DNA of 64,000 nucleotides from positions 4,898,001 through 4,962,000 of the forward strand of contig JAPEIS010000001.1 of assembly GCA_029531795.1 (NCBI GenBank), read 5' to 3'. Positions 30,767-44,000 of the stretch are shown here, piece by piece. Numbering within the stretch: position 1 is the first letter of the stretch; each line of letters opens with the position of its first letter. Under the pieces are notes generated by a model. The model saw only the letters and a list, made by a program, of their open reading frames with translations. It ran no database searches and was not told the origin of the DNA. Source of the DNA: Sclerotinia nivalis (taxonomy: Eukaryota > Ascomycota > Leotiomycetes > Helotiales > Sclerotiniaceae). The position numbers and the translations under genes were made by a program.

Positions 30767-33107
30767 CTATGCCTCCGTCTTGATTCTCGTTCGTAATATG
30801 GGCTCCTGATCCTATCATAGGTTATTATAATCATCCATGATTGAAACTCTAAAGGGTTCTATGGAGAACTCACCTCTGCCTTTCGTTTGCCCAGAATCGT
30901 TGGCTCAGGCGTCCCCCTGTCTTTTGTGGCTTCTGCATAGCAACTACCATGATAAATACGATCGCCCACTTTCTTGGCATCCATCCACACGAACTCTTGC
31001 GCATCATCTAGCCATTTCATCTCAAACTTCTCTTGACATATAGGGCAAACACTGCCAGCAAGAGCAGGATCATCTGGCACCGCTAGATATTGAAGTTTTG
31101 GCTTAGCATTCGCAGCAGAAGAAGAGCTGGTAACACCATGAGTATTATCCGATGTATCGTTCACTAGATCATCTTCTGGTTCTCGCGATTTTATCCAGTC
31201 CTGTGTGGTGTATTAGAGTTTGAGAGAGAAATAGTAGCGTGATTACTTACCAATTCATCAACATACCAACTTCGATGCTGGCCCCTCTTCTCAGCTTCAG
31301 CCATTCGTTGGTGAACACGGAAATGCCAATCCATGTGGGCAGTTTTCTTCTTTCGACCCTCTGCGTCCGATTGGAAACGTCGTCCACACTGGGTACAAGG
31401 CGCGCCAAGCTTTTCATAAAGACTGGAGATGAGATGGGGGCGGAACCTGAGATTGTTAGCAGAGGATCAAAGTTTGATTACGTGAATGTTCCTACATTTT
31501 CAACGATGCTGGCTTCAGAACGACATCATTAGGAATTTCTAAAAGGGGTGTCCTTGAAACGGGAGGTGCACTTATGAAGGGCAGGGATGGGGGAAACCCG
31601 GCGGGAACAGTGCCGCCTAAAACACTTGGTGGTTGAATAGGTGTGCTTGTTACTGCTGGTACTGAGGGCAGCATACCAGCAGCTCGAAGTCTTTCCAGTA
31701 GGGAGTTGGGATCTGCTGCGGGTGTCGGCACGGATGCCGTAACAGGTGTTGAGGAAGCTGGTTGGAAGGGCAATTGCAAAGGTAGTGCATTTTGTGGTTG
31801 AGGAGATTGGATTGCGACAGCAGCTTGAGTGGGTGGAGGCGTGGGTATCTGTGGTGTTGCGGACTGTCGGGCTAACAGAGCAGCCAACCCACCGGGGCCC
31901 AGCAAAGAGCTTAAAGTTGGCTGCGGTTGAGGTTGGGATGCTGGCGTAGCTACAGGTGCCGGCCTAGGGGATGGGATTTTTGGGACTGGCTGGGATTGAC
32001 CAGATAGTTGCGCAACTTGGTCTTTTATCATTGCTATTTGATCAGGCGGGAGCCTTTGAGTTTGTAGAATGGTTTGTAAATCAAGTAAGGCTTTCAGTCT
32101 TGTTTGTATACTACCATCATACGGGCTCTGGGCGAATTCTGCCTTTGAAGAGGTGATGAGGTATGAGATATCCCTGTTCAATGCATCTACACTTGCCTCT
32201 GGTGATTGATATCCCTGAGGCTGTGACTGCTGCCACGATGCCGAGCTGCCAGACTGTTGAGGATACTGTTGAACTGGAGGCGGTCGCTTGAGAGTGTTAG
32301 TATTAAGCGGGAATGTTAGGGATGCTTCACACACCTGAGGAAGTCCATGTTGCATATGGCCATTGGCTTGGTTGTTATATTGTTGGCCATTTATCGGGGG
32401 AGGGTATTGTTGAGGATATCCAGGATGCCCAGGGGATGGATAAAGAGGCTGACGTGATGAATTTGGAGGAGTCGGCGTATTGCGATAGGGAGCCTGACCT
32501 ACGGCGGATCGACCTCGATTCATGAGCTGCTGTTGACTTCTCAATTGCTCTTGTTGGAGAGCAGAGGTTCTGGCTTTTATAAGAGCATTTTCGATGGGCC
32601 GAGTTACTTCTGGAGGGAATACTGGGCGCGTATCTATAGAGCCAGGTACGGGCTCTTTCCAAGTCTTCAGCATCTCATCCATTTTCCTCCGCACGTCGTG
32701 AGAAACCAAAGCATATGCCTCCATGAAAGTTGAATAGAGTTGCCGACCGAAGAAGAGGGTATAAGGTGTTCCAACATTTTTGACTACGGAATCGAGGACG
32801 TAGAAAGCAGGTAATTTCTTTTGCGGAGAAGTCTGTCATTAACTCGTAAGTAATGGAAATAGAATGTAGGCACAAAGCAAAGCACAACTATCATTACTAG
32901 GCTTTGCTAGTATTACAAAAATGAGAATATTTATCCTACCTGTTTTATATGGTTCTTCAATGCCTCTGAAATGGCCAAAGCATGTTCTGTGTTTTCTTTT
33001 GCTATAACGGTTAGATTGCTGATCTCATATCTCGAATTCATAGTCAAATCTTCAAGGGCTTTTTTGTAGTCCTCCGCTACCTCATCAGAAGGGACTCCAA
33101 ATGACAT
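30767..33107 (-). CDS. PCF11: Pcf11, mRNA cleavage/polyadenylation and transcription termination factor
   Basis: Exons 33107-32940, 32832-32335, 32286-31496, 31446-31251, 31200-30874, 30811-30767 sum to 2025 nt (674 residues). The N-terminus is a CTD-interacting domain (VLDSVVKNVGTPYT and a helical right end) that binds the phosphorylated RNA polymerase II tail. A Gln/Pro-rich middle follows. The C-terminal part has the two Pcf11 zinc motifs, CTQCGRRF...HMDWHFRVHQ and CPICQEKFEMKW...HGSC, flanking the Clp1-binding region. It acts in cleavage factor IA in the nucleus. The 48-bp intron at 32287-32334 (GTGTGT...TACTAAC...AAG) is stop-free and in frame. The last tiny exon (15 codons including the stop) is inferred from a GTGAGT donor at 30873 and is the least certain part. 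Confidence 0.9.
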
Positions 33108-33854
33108 GATGGGCTAGGGGGAAGCCGCGAAAGGTTGCAAGGTTGCAAAGGTGTGAAAGCTTGTAATGATGATCTTGATGATGAAAGACAGCCACAGAAA
33201 AAAAAAGGTCTTTGTCGTGAAAAACCACCAATCTCCACAGACTCGATTAAACAAGGAGGAGATTTTAAACAACAGCTAACTAGTACCATGCAAAAGTATT
33301 CAACTCGAGAAGAACTAGAAGTGTGTATTTTGATGACTGCCAATGCTTCCGAAATCCTTCTGTAACTCTCAATTCTCTGTATTCAATTCCTTCTTCCTAT
33401 CGAGGCCCAGTCCTTACAGATTGCCTGATGCCCCACGCCTTTATCCTCCTTCCCAAACTCCAAAGTCAAATCTCCCGCAAGTTTATTAGTTCCGCCGTAG
33501 TTGCCTGTGCAGACTTCGTGAAAGTTCGACGTGTAAGTTACTGTACTTTCGATATTTCCGAAGGGTTCAAGTTGCTTTGAAGTTGAAATTCAAAGATGTT
33601 CGTTTGTAGACATGCGACGATGTTGATCAATTTCTTGTTTAATGTACCTGAAAGTTGACACTAATAATGGATGGCTGAGGCACTTAGAGATAATAAATTA
33701 CCTAATCACACTATCATGGTGCTAGCGCCCAACCCTGTTCACTGTATCGTCATATGGTCATCCCATACTCCGTACTATCCTGTCTCCTGGTTTTAATCAT
33801 CAGTCGAACCTTTTCTATATTGATACACCAAGATTTAACGATTTTTTTAATAAT
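33108..33854. other. Divergent intergenic region between PCF11 and the I9 gene
   Basis: Presumed promoters of both genes. No coding signature; a small plus frame at 33323-33580 lacks support. Confidence 0.4.
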
Positions 33855-34193
33855 ATGAAGCTCACTCTATTCTCTATCTTCACACTTGCAACCGCTGTGT
33901 TGAGTGCAGTATTGCCTCAAAAGGCAGTGATTGTCTCATATCCTGACAACACTCCAAATGAGGTCGTACAAAAGGCTATGGATGCGATCAAGGCTGCCGG
34001 AGGCATGATTACACACGAGTACAAACTTATCAAGTAAGTATGCTTAAACCAACCCTCCGTGTTTATATCTAATTGCTTTGACAGAGGGTTTGCGGCCAAA
34101 GCTCCAGCTCAAGTCCTTGTCACTGTTCAGTCGTTGGGAAATGATTATCATGCTATTATCGAAGAAGACCAAATCGTTAGCGCTAATAACTGA
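33855..34193 (+). CDS. Small secreted inhibitor-I9 (subtilisin propeptide-like) protein
   Basis: Exons 33855-34033 and 34085-34193, intron 51 bp (GTAAGT...GACAG). The 95-residue product has a signal peptide (MKLTLFSIFTLATAVLSA), then one I9 fold: KAVIVSYPDNTPNEVVQKAM, GGMITHEYKLIKGFAAKAP and DYHAIIEEDQIVSAN. These match subtilase propeptides and the yeast proteinase B inhibitor Pbi2, which hold subtilisin-like proteases inactive. No protease domain follows, so it is a free-standing inhibitor. The signal peptide implies export or vacuolar delivery, unlike Pbi2 itself, which is cytosolic. Confidence 0.85.
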
Positions 34194-35317
34194 GAATTGA
34201 TCTCGACGATGAGATGAAATCGGAAATCGGCGCATTCAGGAGCTTTTATCTGTCGATGGCGGAATATCTGACGTTTGAAAGAGGTACCAGGCATTGACGA
34301 AGGATCAAATGTTGACTCTTGATTGCAGGATCGGTGTGTATGAAGGCATTGGAAAACTGGAGTTTATGGTCTTGGGATATTGTTTAGAATGCTTAGAATA
34401 ATGGTAATCAGTCTCGTCAGCATGCTCGAGAATGAGGATTGGCAATTCGATTGGCACCACAGAACGATCTTATATTATAGTCTTTCACCTCACATATTTC
34501 CCACATGTATATGCGGGCTTTCATTTTCAAATGAGCTGGATCGAATTGGCTTTAGGAACAATCAATTCCGATACCACTTTGTTACACTCTCTCTTATGAC
34601 AATAGAATCCAAGGCAATAAATGGTCAATTCAGATTCCCATGGTCAGTCACACTTATGGGACTAGTATTATTGATTCCCCTTTAACAAATATTTCCTCGA
34701 CTAGAGTACATCCGGAAAATTGTTACATATCACAGAACCTTTTGTCCTCTGGTGTTTGTAGCTGCAAACGGTCTCCTATTATAATTCTTCCTCAATAATA
34801 ACATGTCTTCAAAGGAATTTCCTTTGGACCTTTGAAGAAGCACTTTCAATTTGTATGCTTTCCCCCACAAATTAATTGTACGCTGACCCCACAAGATGAA
34901 AGAGGATGTTCAACAGGGGACTCGAGCCTGGACTTTAGCTTTGACTGACTGATAGGCTATAGCACCAGGGTCTTTGATTTTTGGTACGATGATACGAAGA
35001 AAGTGCAATCAATGAATGAAAGATCAAAGGGTACAGTGTACATTGAAGACAATGAAAATATGATAATGGATGAAATGGCATAAAATAAAATAAGGACTTC
35101 CTTTTCAGATGTTAATAATTTAACATTATAGGAGCCAACAAAGCCTCTCAGGGGTCCATCACTAAAACCACAATTTCGTGTAATCATCAATCTAGAAATT
35201 CACTTGCATTTGCATTCTGCAGCTGCACGATAAGACTTCAAACCTCACTCAGTTCTTCGCATCCTCTTTACACCGCCGAAATCCACCACATAACGGATTA
35301 TTGTCAACAAAGGAAAA
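34194..35317. other. Intergenic, about 1.1 kb
   Basis: No protein gene seen. On the minus strand near 34905-34965 a tRNA-like pair of pol III boxes (TAGCCTATCAG and GGCTCGAGTCC) occurs without a cloverleaf. Confidence 0.35.
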
Positions 35318-38300
35318 ATGCCCTCCAGTTTGGAGCCTCCTAATGACACCACAAGGGCAGTTTTATTGGCATGGGTATGTGATTCCATACTATCCTTTAC
35401 GCGCTCCTTTTTTTCAATACTAACATTTCCTTTCGATTAGATCAATACCTTTCCTGCCACGTTGAGCAAGATCAAGGCAATAGAAGACTTGACTGATGGC
35501 CTTGTATTTTCTGATATGCTGGGTACGTTTTGGAGTTTCCATCATCCTATATGAGCCCTCGATTTGGATGCTGATTTTATATAATCTAGAGGACTTCGAC
35601 CCCGCATATGCCATCAAAGATATTCCGCAAACAACGAGTTCTACAAAATGGGTTATCGCCAAACAAACCTTGGAGGCCGTCTACAAATCTCTTCTCAGAT
35701 ATGTTCACGAGCACTGTAATAATTGGGTGAAGGCAGCGGTTGTCGAATATCCTATCGATTTCAATGCTTTGGCACAATACTCGGATCCCACCGAATCGAC
35801 GAAGGTAGTAGGAAAAGTCAGAACGAGACCCAACATCGCCATAACTAACAGAGTATTTCAGCTTATCACCATATTCATGTTAGTCGCCCTGAAAGGTCCT
35901 AATCAGATTAGATATATCGATCGTGTCCGAACGAAGCTAAGCGTGTCTGCGCAATCAGTCATCGCGGTCCATGTTGAAACAGTAAGTCAATTTGGTCGTA
36001 CAGTCTATTGAGAGGGCGCTGAACGTGGCTGTAGATAGAGAAAGATCTCGCAGTCGCCTTGCCAACCTTGGAGCTCAATCGTCTCACCAAGCCATATGAC
36101 GCACTAGATCTGGAAGAAAAGTTTTCTATCGTAGTTAATGACCATGCAGCTTTGAAAAAACGCAATGCTGACCTGATTACACGATTGGAAAATTTGTCGG
36201 AAAGCCGAGATCACTTACTAGATGAAAACAAAGAACAAGACACCCTTATTAAACAGTTACAGGAAATGATTAATCATGGAGGCCAGAACGAGCACATTTT
36301 GAGACTTGAAAAGAGACTCGAAGATTCGGAACAACTAATTGCCACGCAGGAGCAGCAGCTTGAAGACGCCCGAGTAAACAGAGAGCTAAAGAATAAAGAG
36401 TTGGTGTCGGTTAAAAACAGTCGGGATTTGGAGATTCAGGACAGATTCAAAGAACTCGAAGTCGAGAATTCTGCTTTGTTGAAAAGAGCAAATAAGGTGG
36501 AGCATTATGAAAAGAAACTTGCCCAACAAAACGCCATTGAAAAAGAAAATGCAAGGCTGCGTGAGCAGCTAGATGTGCTACAAGAGAACCAAAAGGATTA
36601 TGACAAGGTTCATTTGGAAAATGAACTACTCAAAACGACCCGTGGTGAATATATGAAAGTACTCGAAACGCAGGAGCACACCATAACCGATCTTAGAAGT
36701 AAAGGTATGCGCCTAGAAGAGGAGCTTAGATTGCGGTTGGAGGAGATAGAAGTTCATCTTGAAAGGCAACGACATGATGAGAGATACATCAATGAGCTTC
36801 AAGAACGTATAGACTCACAATCACCAGAAGAGCCATCGGGAGGATTCAGTCTCGAAGATGAACTGAATCGAAGCGACAGTCCGAATGAGCCGAACCCACA
36901 GCTTGAGATATCAAGACTGAGAGCAGAGTTACAGGTTCTCAAGAGTAATGAGGGTGGCAAAGCTAATGCTGAACTTCGAAGCGAGCTGCAGAAATCAGAA
37001 ATGGAAGTCCGCAGACTTCGCGAGAAAACTCAAGAGTTGAAAGAGGCTCACGCCGTCACTCAAGATCAAATTGCAACGATTATGGGCGACAGGTCCTTAC
37101 TCCCAACAGACGAAGCGTTAGTTTTAGCAGTCGACAAAATGATGACTATTGGGCCTTTTCAACTGACACTCGACGATTATCACAGAGAACGAGCCAAGTC
37201 CGCCGGACAATCATTATATAGCGACGCCACCCAAGAGATCAAGAGATTGAACCAGGCAATAAACGAACTTAACGCGAAGCTTACAAGCAGCGAGCGAGAT
37301 CTGTTGAGAGCACGGGCAGATTGTGGGTCATCAAATTTCTACATGCGTGGTATATTAGCTAACCTGAAGGTAGTGAGTGCTATGGACTCCGATGAGATCA
37401 CAGCATTAGAACAGCTCAAAGAGGCGAACGAATTAGTAGCATCCTCATATGAGAAGGATTTGGCACTTCTCCAGGCACAGCATAATGATTTGAGAGCAGA
37501 ATTCGTTGACCAACAGTCTCACCTTCTTGCAGCATTAAAGTCCAAAGATAAGCTCTCGGAACAACTGAAGACCATCTTTCAAAAGCCATCTAGTTCTAAC
37601 GAAGAGACGGGCAAGAATCCTGAGCCTGCAACAGCACTTGATGCATTGAAAGAGGTAAGTCAAGTGGACATTATTTCTACATCAAAACCAACTCCACCAA
37701 CTTCACCAAAGAAACAATCCGCAATCAAGCGAATCGGAACATTGTTCGGTAGAAAGAAATCTCAGAATTCCAAAACAACCGCCCCAGGTCATAATCAACA
37801 AGATGAAGAACTTGCCAGGGAACAGGCAGCATTTGGTGTTCTGCCAGTAGCACAACTGCCACCATCATCTTTCTCTCAAGCAAATCCACCATCTTCTCCA
37901 CTTTCACCAAAATAAAAAAAAAGGCATCGACTGATATATTTTTTCCAGCAACTTCAAAAGAAAGAATCAACTATTCAAGAGCTTCAACGAAGACTCGTCC
38001 TGGCGGAAGATCCAGAAGCGCAGAAGGTACCGTATCGACTTTTTCTCTTGCAAGCACCATCATCAATAATATTTTATCTCTATTCCAATCAATATTTGTG
38101 TCCACATTCAGAGTCATATTATGATGTGAAGGATGCGTGCAGACAACTGATTCAATTCTATGTGAAGGCTGCAAATGATGTTTTGGTGAAGAACCTCACT
38201 CGCGAAAATACCCTGATAGCCACGGCTTGGTACGATCTTACGAGCCGTTTACAAAGTAATCATGTGGTGCTACAGCGTAGACAAGATGCGCCAAAGAGTT

Positions 38301-38347
38301 GGCTTAACAAACAACGACAACTCGTGAACTCGGGTCCAAGACGCTGA
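35318..38347 (+). CDS. Hook-type dynein adaptor: HOOK domain plus long coiled coil
   Basis: Exons 35318-35374, 35441-35522, 35590-35981, 36035-37654, 37949-38026, 38114-38347, with uncertainty at the fourth intron. The N-terminal about 170 residues match the HOOK domain (AVLLAWINTF, LTDGLVFSDMLEDFDP, YVHEHC), the part that contacts dynein light intermediate chain. Residues about 180-540 are almost continuous coiled coil rich in Leu, Glu and Lys. In fungi (HookA/Hok1) this protein links dynein to early endosomes for long-range hyphal transport. A GTAAGT donor at 37655 pairs with TTTTTTCCAG at 37948; unspliced, the frame continues 86 codons through a Ser/Pro-rich basic tail and stops at 37915. 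A shorter intron from 37846 is also possible. The spliced C-terminus (SYYDVKDACRQLIQFYVKA) is a conserved-looking end. Confidence 0.78.
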
Positions 38348-39942
38348 ATTCGACATATGCGACATGCAAGATGGTAGCGGTATGCATAGACAGGGAACAT
38401 TACAGAAAGAAATTGGTTGGATGGGTAGCATAAATTTGCATATTTGGCGGAGCATTGGATGAGAAGAACGAATTCATGACCTGAATATTTCGTACGCATC
38501 AGGGGTTTAGTAGAGTGGTCAAGACGCACTTTGAAAGTTTAGGGCAAAGTTGGGACATTGACGAGTTGGGCAGCATTTTATGGATATATGGATAGAGACG
38601 TCTAAGATTGGGGCTGCAGATTGATTAAGGATGAATATTCGAGCGATTCTCTTTAGTTGGGACTTTTGCGTATACCCTCCCCCTCTTTTATCCGATACGA
38701 AGTTATGGTTTTTAACAAAAAGTTGTAGTACCCTATATCACAAATGCATATATGTACATCGCTTAAACCGGTTCATCATACATAACCAATGTGAAAATGA
38801 CACCATACAGTTGTCCATGTCCTTCCACCTTTTTTTTACATGAGATGACACCAATCAGTGAATTTCAATGCTACCGAACCTTTTCTCTCTGTATCCGATG
38901 GAGATGACCGAAATTTCAATTCATCATTTTCCATGGCATCTCTGAAAAGCTAAACTAGGCATCACACAGTGACATCTTATTTCAGCCCATGTTCCATCCG
39001 GTGCGGCGCGCGGCGTCTACAAAAGACACGCAAATGAATTTAACCCAACATAACGTAAGATTTCCGCATCATCGCTTAAAAAAACACATCAGCAACATCT
39101 CAAACAAGGAAACAAGGCATCACGGCGCTTTTGTCCGCATCCGTCATGCGACAATCAGAGGAAAACCGCATCGACGATGTGCATCGAGGGGAGGCGCGGT
39201 CGGCAAGTTGTCCGATGAAATTTGAGACGTGCAACAAAAATAATGAATAATGTGAGGATTGGAATATGTGGATTTGGAGGCGGGGGATTGGTGGGGAGGA
39301 GATGGGAAGCGTGATGAGTGTTGAATTTTGGGGGTTCCTGTCCCTGTGCTGACTGGTGAGATTGTCATTGGGTTGTTATTTATGGCATCGAAATTGTTGG
39401 GGGACATCGGAATCTGTGGTGAATTTCGATGTTTTATGTAAGGGTTTGTATGCCAATTTATTTTAGCGTCTTTTTTATGTAATGCTGTCGATGTTGTGGA
39501 GGGATATATAGTGGATGGAATTGGTACTAGCGTACGAGAGCGTAAATGTCGTGTTGCACTTGAGTACAGAGATTTGGTCATCATGTTGATACTTGGGTAC
39601 AGAGTTGTGATCACGTTTGATATCGAATACAAAGTGTTTGGAAATCCTATGTCTAGAATATCTAGGTACAAAGGGGTTATATTACCTGCCTTCCTGTGCC
39701 GCGTTTTCTTTCTAATCTGCCGGTTTTATCTAAACCCCTTGATGGGGGAGAGAAAAGACACGGAGATTCAGTCCAACAAGTTTACATATGCCTACGCACT
39801 AAGATGCAACAGCTCCGAGAAGCAGTGCGCATATCTGCGAGGAGGTTTCGGAGGAATCTCTCACCCTCCGAATTCCATAGATGTCATTTTGAGCCATTTG
39901 CGAACTACAGCCCGAGTCCCCAACATAAAAATTGATGATGCA
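38348..39942. other. Intergenic between convergent genes, about 1.6 kb
   Basis: 3' ends of the Hook and NAA35 genes plus unassigned sequence. Open frames at 39144-39671 minus and 39496 onward plus have no domain or intron support; the plus one overlaps NAA35 and is its shadow. Confidence 0.4.
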
Positions 39943-42569
39943 TCATTGCGTTTTCTGGTCGGCGAGGATTTTGGGCACGATCCACCAATCATGATATCCT
40001 TTACCCGTCGTTGGGATTTCTACCTGGATCTTCACTTTACTGTCCTCACCCGCAGCTTCAATGGCCCTTTTGACAGCTGCAACCGAGATCCCCGTGAAGA
40101 TGCATGCTTTCAAACAATTCTTGATATCTTTCACCCAGCTCTCATGAGATCCACGACAATAGGCATCTTTAGGGTTGAGTTTACTGAGTATCTCGAATCC
40201 TTTCTTGGCTGCAGCAGTGGCCTCTGCTGCGATCAAAAGTAAATCGAGTGTAGATTCTTTCGGCTGCGTAACGTTGTATGTGAAGGTATCGAAAGGTATG
40301 GGTTCGGGAAGGCCAATCGTAGAGAATGGCTTCATGCGGACTTCGTAACGCATGATGTCGTTGCCGTATGGTCTTGGAGGTATGGGTATGAGGTCCAGCC
40401 GACGAAGGGCTTCAAATAGTGAAGATAATGCATCCGCAAAACCATAGGTCGAAGTGACTTCTAACATGGAGAAGTTAATGTAAGAAATTGCATTAGCAAA
40501 TTCCTTTTGTTGGCTAGTGTCAAGCTGCGATGCTTTGCGACGTGCAGAGTAAGATCGCATGACTTCACTTCGAATTCGCTCAAGATGACGACTCCTTGTT
40601 TTGCAAAGATGATTTAGATAGTAATACATTCCCGACAACTCATCTGGTTGGTAAACCTGAAGCTCAAAGCCTAATTGTACTATCCACTCCATCTGGCGAA
40701 GCTTGTAATAGTACGCCCAAGATGATAGAGGGAAAGCGTAGATGGGATCATTAGATATTTTGAGATCTATGAATGGTTCTTCTTTTGTGAATTCTCTTAG
40801 TTCCTGGTCGATTTCCTCACCATCAAGTTGAAGGTTATCCCAATCAACTATAGTGTGACAAAGTGTTCGACGTATGCGACATCGGTTCTGACACATGGTG
40901 CGCAGGATGTCAATGTATGTGTTGGCGGCGCGTGATCGAAATATCTCCATTCTTTGAGCCATATGAAATCGTGGGTCATGAGTGACTTCAATTTCATCGT
41001 TGTTACGGTCTAGGAGCTGGTCTGCTGGTAAGGTAAGGCTTGCTAGATCATCATCGAGAACTTCCCGGATAGACATTTTGCCCAGTATTATCATATCTGC
41101 AAACATATAGTACTGAAGTAAAGTCCGAATGTAGACAGTTGGTTGAGGTTTCCGTGCTTGGAATAATGAAACGAAAGTCTTGTAAATGCATCATCAGCCA
41201 ACGAGTTTAGAAAACCTCCAACATCAATATTGAACTCACCATGAGACTGTGACTATCGGCATAATCAAGTATATCAACTGCGTTTTCGCCATCCTTACAC
41301 ATCCTCTCCAGGTGTTCGTAGGCACTCTCTTGTCCCATCACAACAATTGGACGTGGAGGAACTGTACTTGCGAGCTTCCTTTGTAACTTCACACTGAATG
41401 ACTGGGGAACAGACTTTGCAAGTTTGCTGGATGATCTTAACTCGGGTATGAACGAAAGCGTCTCACGCCAGAACACTTTCGCATCTGGAGATCTTGAATC
41501 TGCTATATCGACGGCCTCCAAAAAAGCGTGTCGGAAACTAAGACGAGCCTTCAGAGCTTCCTTCATATCGTCAGGTATGTTGTCCGTCCGCAAAATTAAT
41601 TCCCTAGTCTCTCTAAGAAAACCGAGAATTTCACTGTGCTCTATACCCTCGAGTAGATTTCTGTGGAAAGTATGGGTTGCAAAGTCTTCCTCCTACACGT
41701 GTATAAGCTTCCATGCGAATATATGTGAGAAATGGGAAATACCTCGTAGAAATGTTCCGACCTGACTCGATTATTGACATACCAACAAGTTTTTATCAAA
41801 CCCAGACAGTACGCTCTCAAAACTTGCAACATGAAAGGTTCATTTTCCGAGCAGCTCTCGCTTTTAGCAAACAAGGTCTCGTCAAGACTTGAAGGAGAGG
41901 GGTACAGGATTCGGTCAATGTATAAACTGGTAAAGATTGTTTGAGCAAGTGGGTGTCCCATGTGCCAGGCCATCTACACATAGTCAGACTGTGGGCATTC
42001 TGGCTGTATTAGATTCCATCATACCTCATGGCAGAGAAGCTGATCAATGATACCCAAAACTTCTTGTGGAAGTAGTGGCTGGGCAAAATCATAATCGTCC
42101 TCCATAGTCTCTCCAGGAGCGAGATAACCACTATCCATTTTAGGATCCATAATCTATACTTGAAAATTAGCTTAGCTGCTTGTAAATATAGGATACGAAC
42201 CTCTAGTGCAGCAACAGCATCAAACAGCGTAAAAAACGGATCCTTGACAAGATCTCCTAGTTCGAGCTCTATGAGCAAGTCATTAGCACGTGATCGATAC
42301 CAAAAGTCTTTTGGGTTTGTAATTGGTAACACACGGTGGGCAGCATCTGTGAATTTTTGAGTAATATTCGTGATCATGACACCCTTGCTGTACAACTTGG
42401 GAGCGGGTGGTTGTTCCGGGTTGAGCGCTGCCATCATTGCCGCCGGGTCACTGGGACCTTCATCAATGTCAAGGTCTGAGACTTCTGCAATTTGGCCGTC
42501 AGTGATAGGTGCTATAGAAGACTGAGAATACTGACGCTGCGTGATAGCAGCTACGCCGTGGTTATGCAT
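39943..42569 (-). CDS. NAA35: Naa35/Mak10, auxiliary subunit of the NatC N-terminal acetyltransferase
   Basis: Five exons, 42569-42201, 42153-42025, 41973-41743, 41692-41240, 41178-39943, give 805 residues; all four introns (47-61 bp) fall between codons. The family signature IMDPKMDSGYL sits at residues 124-134, immediately after the first intron, preceded by DPFFTLFDAVAALE. NatC acetylates Met-Leu/Ile/Phe N-termini co-translationally; Naa35 scaffolds Naa30 and Naa38 and anchors the complex to ribosomes. The large last exon is the helical C-terminal domain. Length is somewhat above the yeast protein. Confidence 0.92.
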
Positions 42570-43248
42570 GGCTATGCTGCAACTACTGTGATATATCGCT
42601 CAAAGCATCCGAATATATATCATGATGGATATTCGTAACCTTTGTTTTGACGTTGTAGGGAAGATAAAGTTCTCGCTTGTAACGGAAAGTGGCATACGTG
42701 CAATATTTCATTTTGGAAAATAACGATAAGTAGGGAATCACAGAAAAATCTTTTAAACATTGGTAGTTGGTAGACTGTTTACATTGTATTGAGGCAATGT
42801 TTCCTATAGATCAAACTATTTAACCTTGTTCCACCATCAATCTCGTTCTCTGTACTACGTGATGATGGGCTTTAATGTTAAGGTGGTGTGTTATGTGTGC
42901 TACAACATTTATCAAGAACGAGTACATTCTCTGCCTCAAATCATAGATTACTGCCATCTACTGATATCGCTGGAAGAGTTTATGGGGAGGTTGAACATTT
43001 CAATGTAGGAACGCCCGAACGAGGTTATTGTGGACTTTCCTTGGGACGGAATGTCAAGTCGTCCAGATAATGCTATTCAGAATATGAGATGAAGTCCTAG
43101 GAAAGGTCGCGAGAACAATATGTCTTTTCAATTGTCTTGGCCCCGTAGTTTCGAATGATACAAATGTACAAGTCCGCGCTGCCATTCATTCATCGCACAG
43201 CTCTTTCCTGTCCACATCCCTGGCCGTCAAAAGTGTCATATTCCATAT
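42570..43248. other. Intergenic, no gene seen
   Basis: 5' flank of NAA35 and 3' flank of ATP15, both on the minus strand. Nothing recognisable. Confidence 0.4.
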
Positions 43249-43654
43249 TTAAGATGATGATGAAGCAGCCTCTGCCATCGATGCCGCATTGGCCTCCGAA
43301 ACGTTCTTGACATCGCCTTGCTTGCCATTCTGTTCCAGCATTCTCGTTAGCCAAATCTGCCTCAATTTGTTCCGAGAGTCTCTGGGAGTCACTCACAGTC
43401 CACTTGGCGAATCTCAATTCCATCTCCCCTCTACGCTCAGCGGCCAATCGTTTGTCATCTTTCAAACTTCTTCGAAGAGTTCGTGCAGCGACGGACAAGT
43501 ATTTGTTATAGCTATAGTCAAGAAAACGAATCAGTAAAAGTCTTCCCCGAGCACAATGCCCAGTGCCTCCATCGCGCCGGGCAAGAGAGTTACAAGGTGG
43601 TTGCAGAACCAGGATTACATACGTGAGACCTGAGGCTTTCCACGCAAACGCCAT
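43249..43654 (-). CDS. ATP15: ATP synthase epsilon subunit, mitochondrial
   Basis: Exons 43654-43623, 43511-43397, 43329-43249 give 75 residues, the usual size. The sequence begins MAFAWKASGLTYNKYLSVAA and continues with RRSLKDDKRLAAERRGEM and LRFAKW, the conserved core of the mitochondrial epsilon subunit, then a short Ala/Ser-rich tail. The protein sits in the F1 central stalk beside gamma and delta. Its first exon is 32 nt. Like other epsilon subunits it has no long cleavable presequence. QCR2, another respiratory subunit, lies directly upstream on the same strand. Confidence 0.92.
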
Positions 43655-44000
43655 TGTGTATGATGGGGGATATGTAAATCGGGACGATGTTATTTGAAGA
43701 AAGGTTGCTGCCGTGCCTTGTTGACCTTCGGTGGAGCGCGGGAAGAACTGGAGAAATTTCCGGATCACGTGAACATAATATTCCGACTCGGCCTGCCTTG
43801 CTGATAATTGAGCATCCTTGGGGCAGGCTGATCATCTTGTAAGATTACACCTAGCATCATATAATTACTTAATGGCGTCTAAAATCTGAATCATCCACAT
43901 TGAAGGAAATCAATCATATATTCACAGCGAGCATCACATCTATAATATACTCTAAGAGCTTTTGATAATACACACCGTTATCCCATCATGAAATCTAGCT
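43655..44000. other. Spacer between QCR2 and ATP15
   Basis: 346 bp containing the QCR2 3' UTR and the ATP15 promoter; nothing else seen. Confidence 0.4.

Noticed and set aside
34905..34965. tRNA-like A and B box pair on the minus strand
   Set aside because: Boxes are spaced plausibly (TAGCCTATCAG, GGCTCGAGTCC) but no acceptor stem or anticodon arm forms; at best a decayed tRNA or SINE fragment.
39496..40242. 248-codon plus-strand open frame
   Set aside because: Its second half is antisense to the well-supported NAA35 last exon and it shows no domain.
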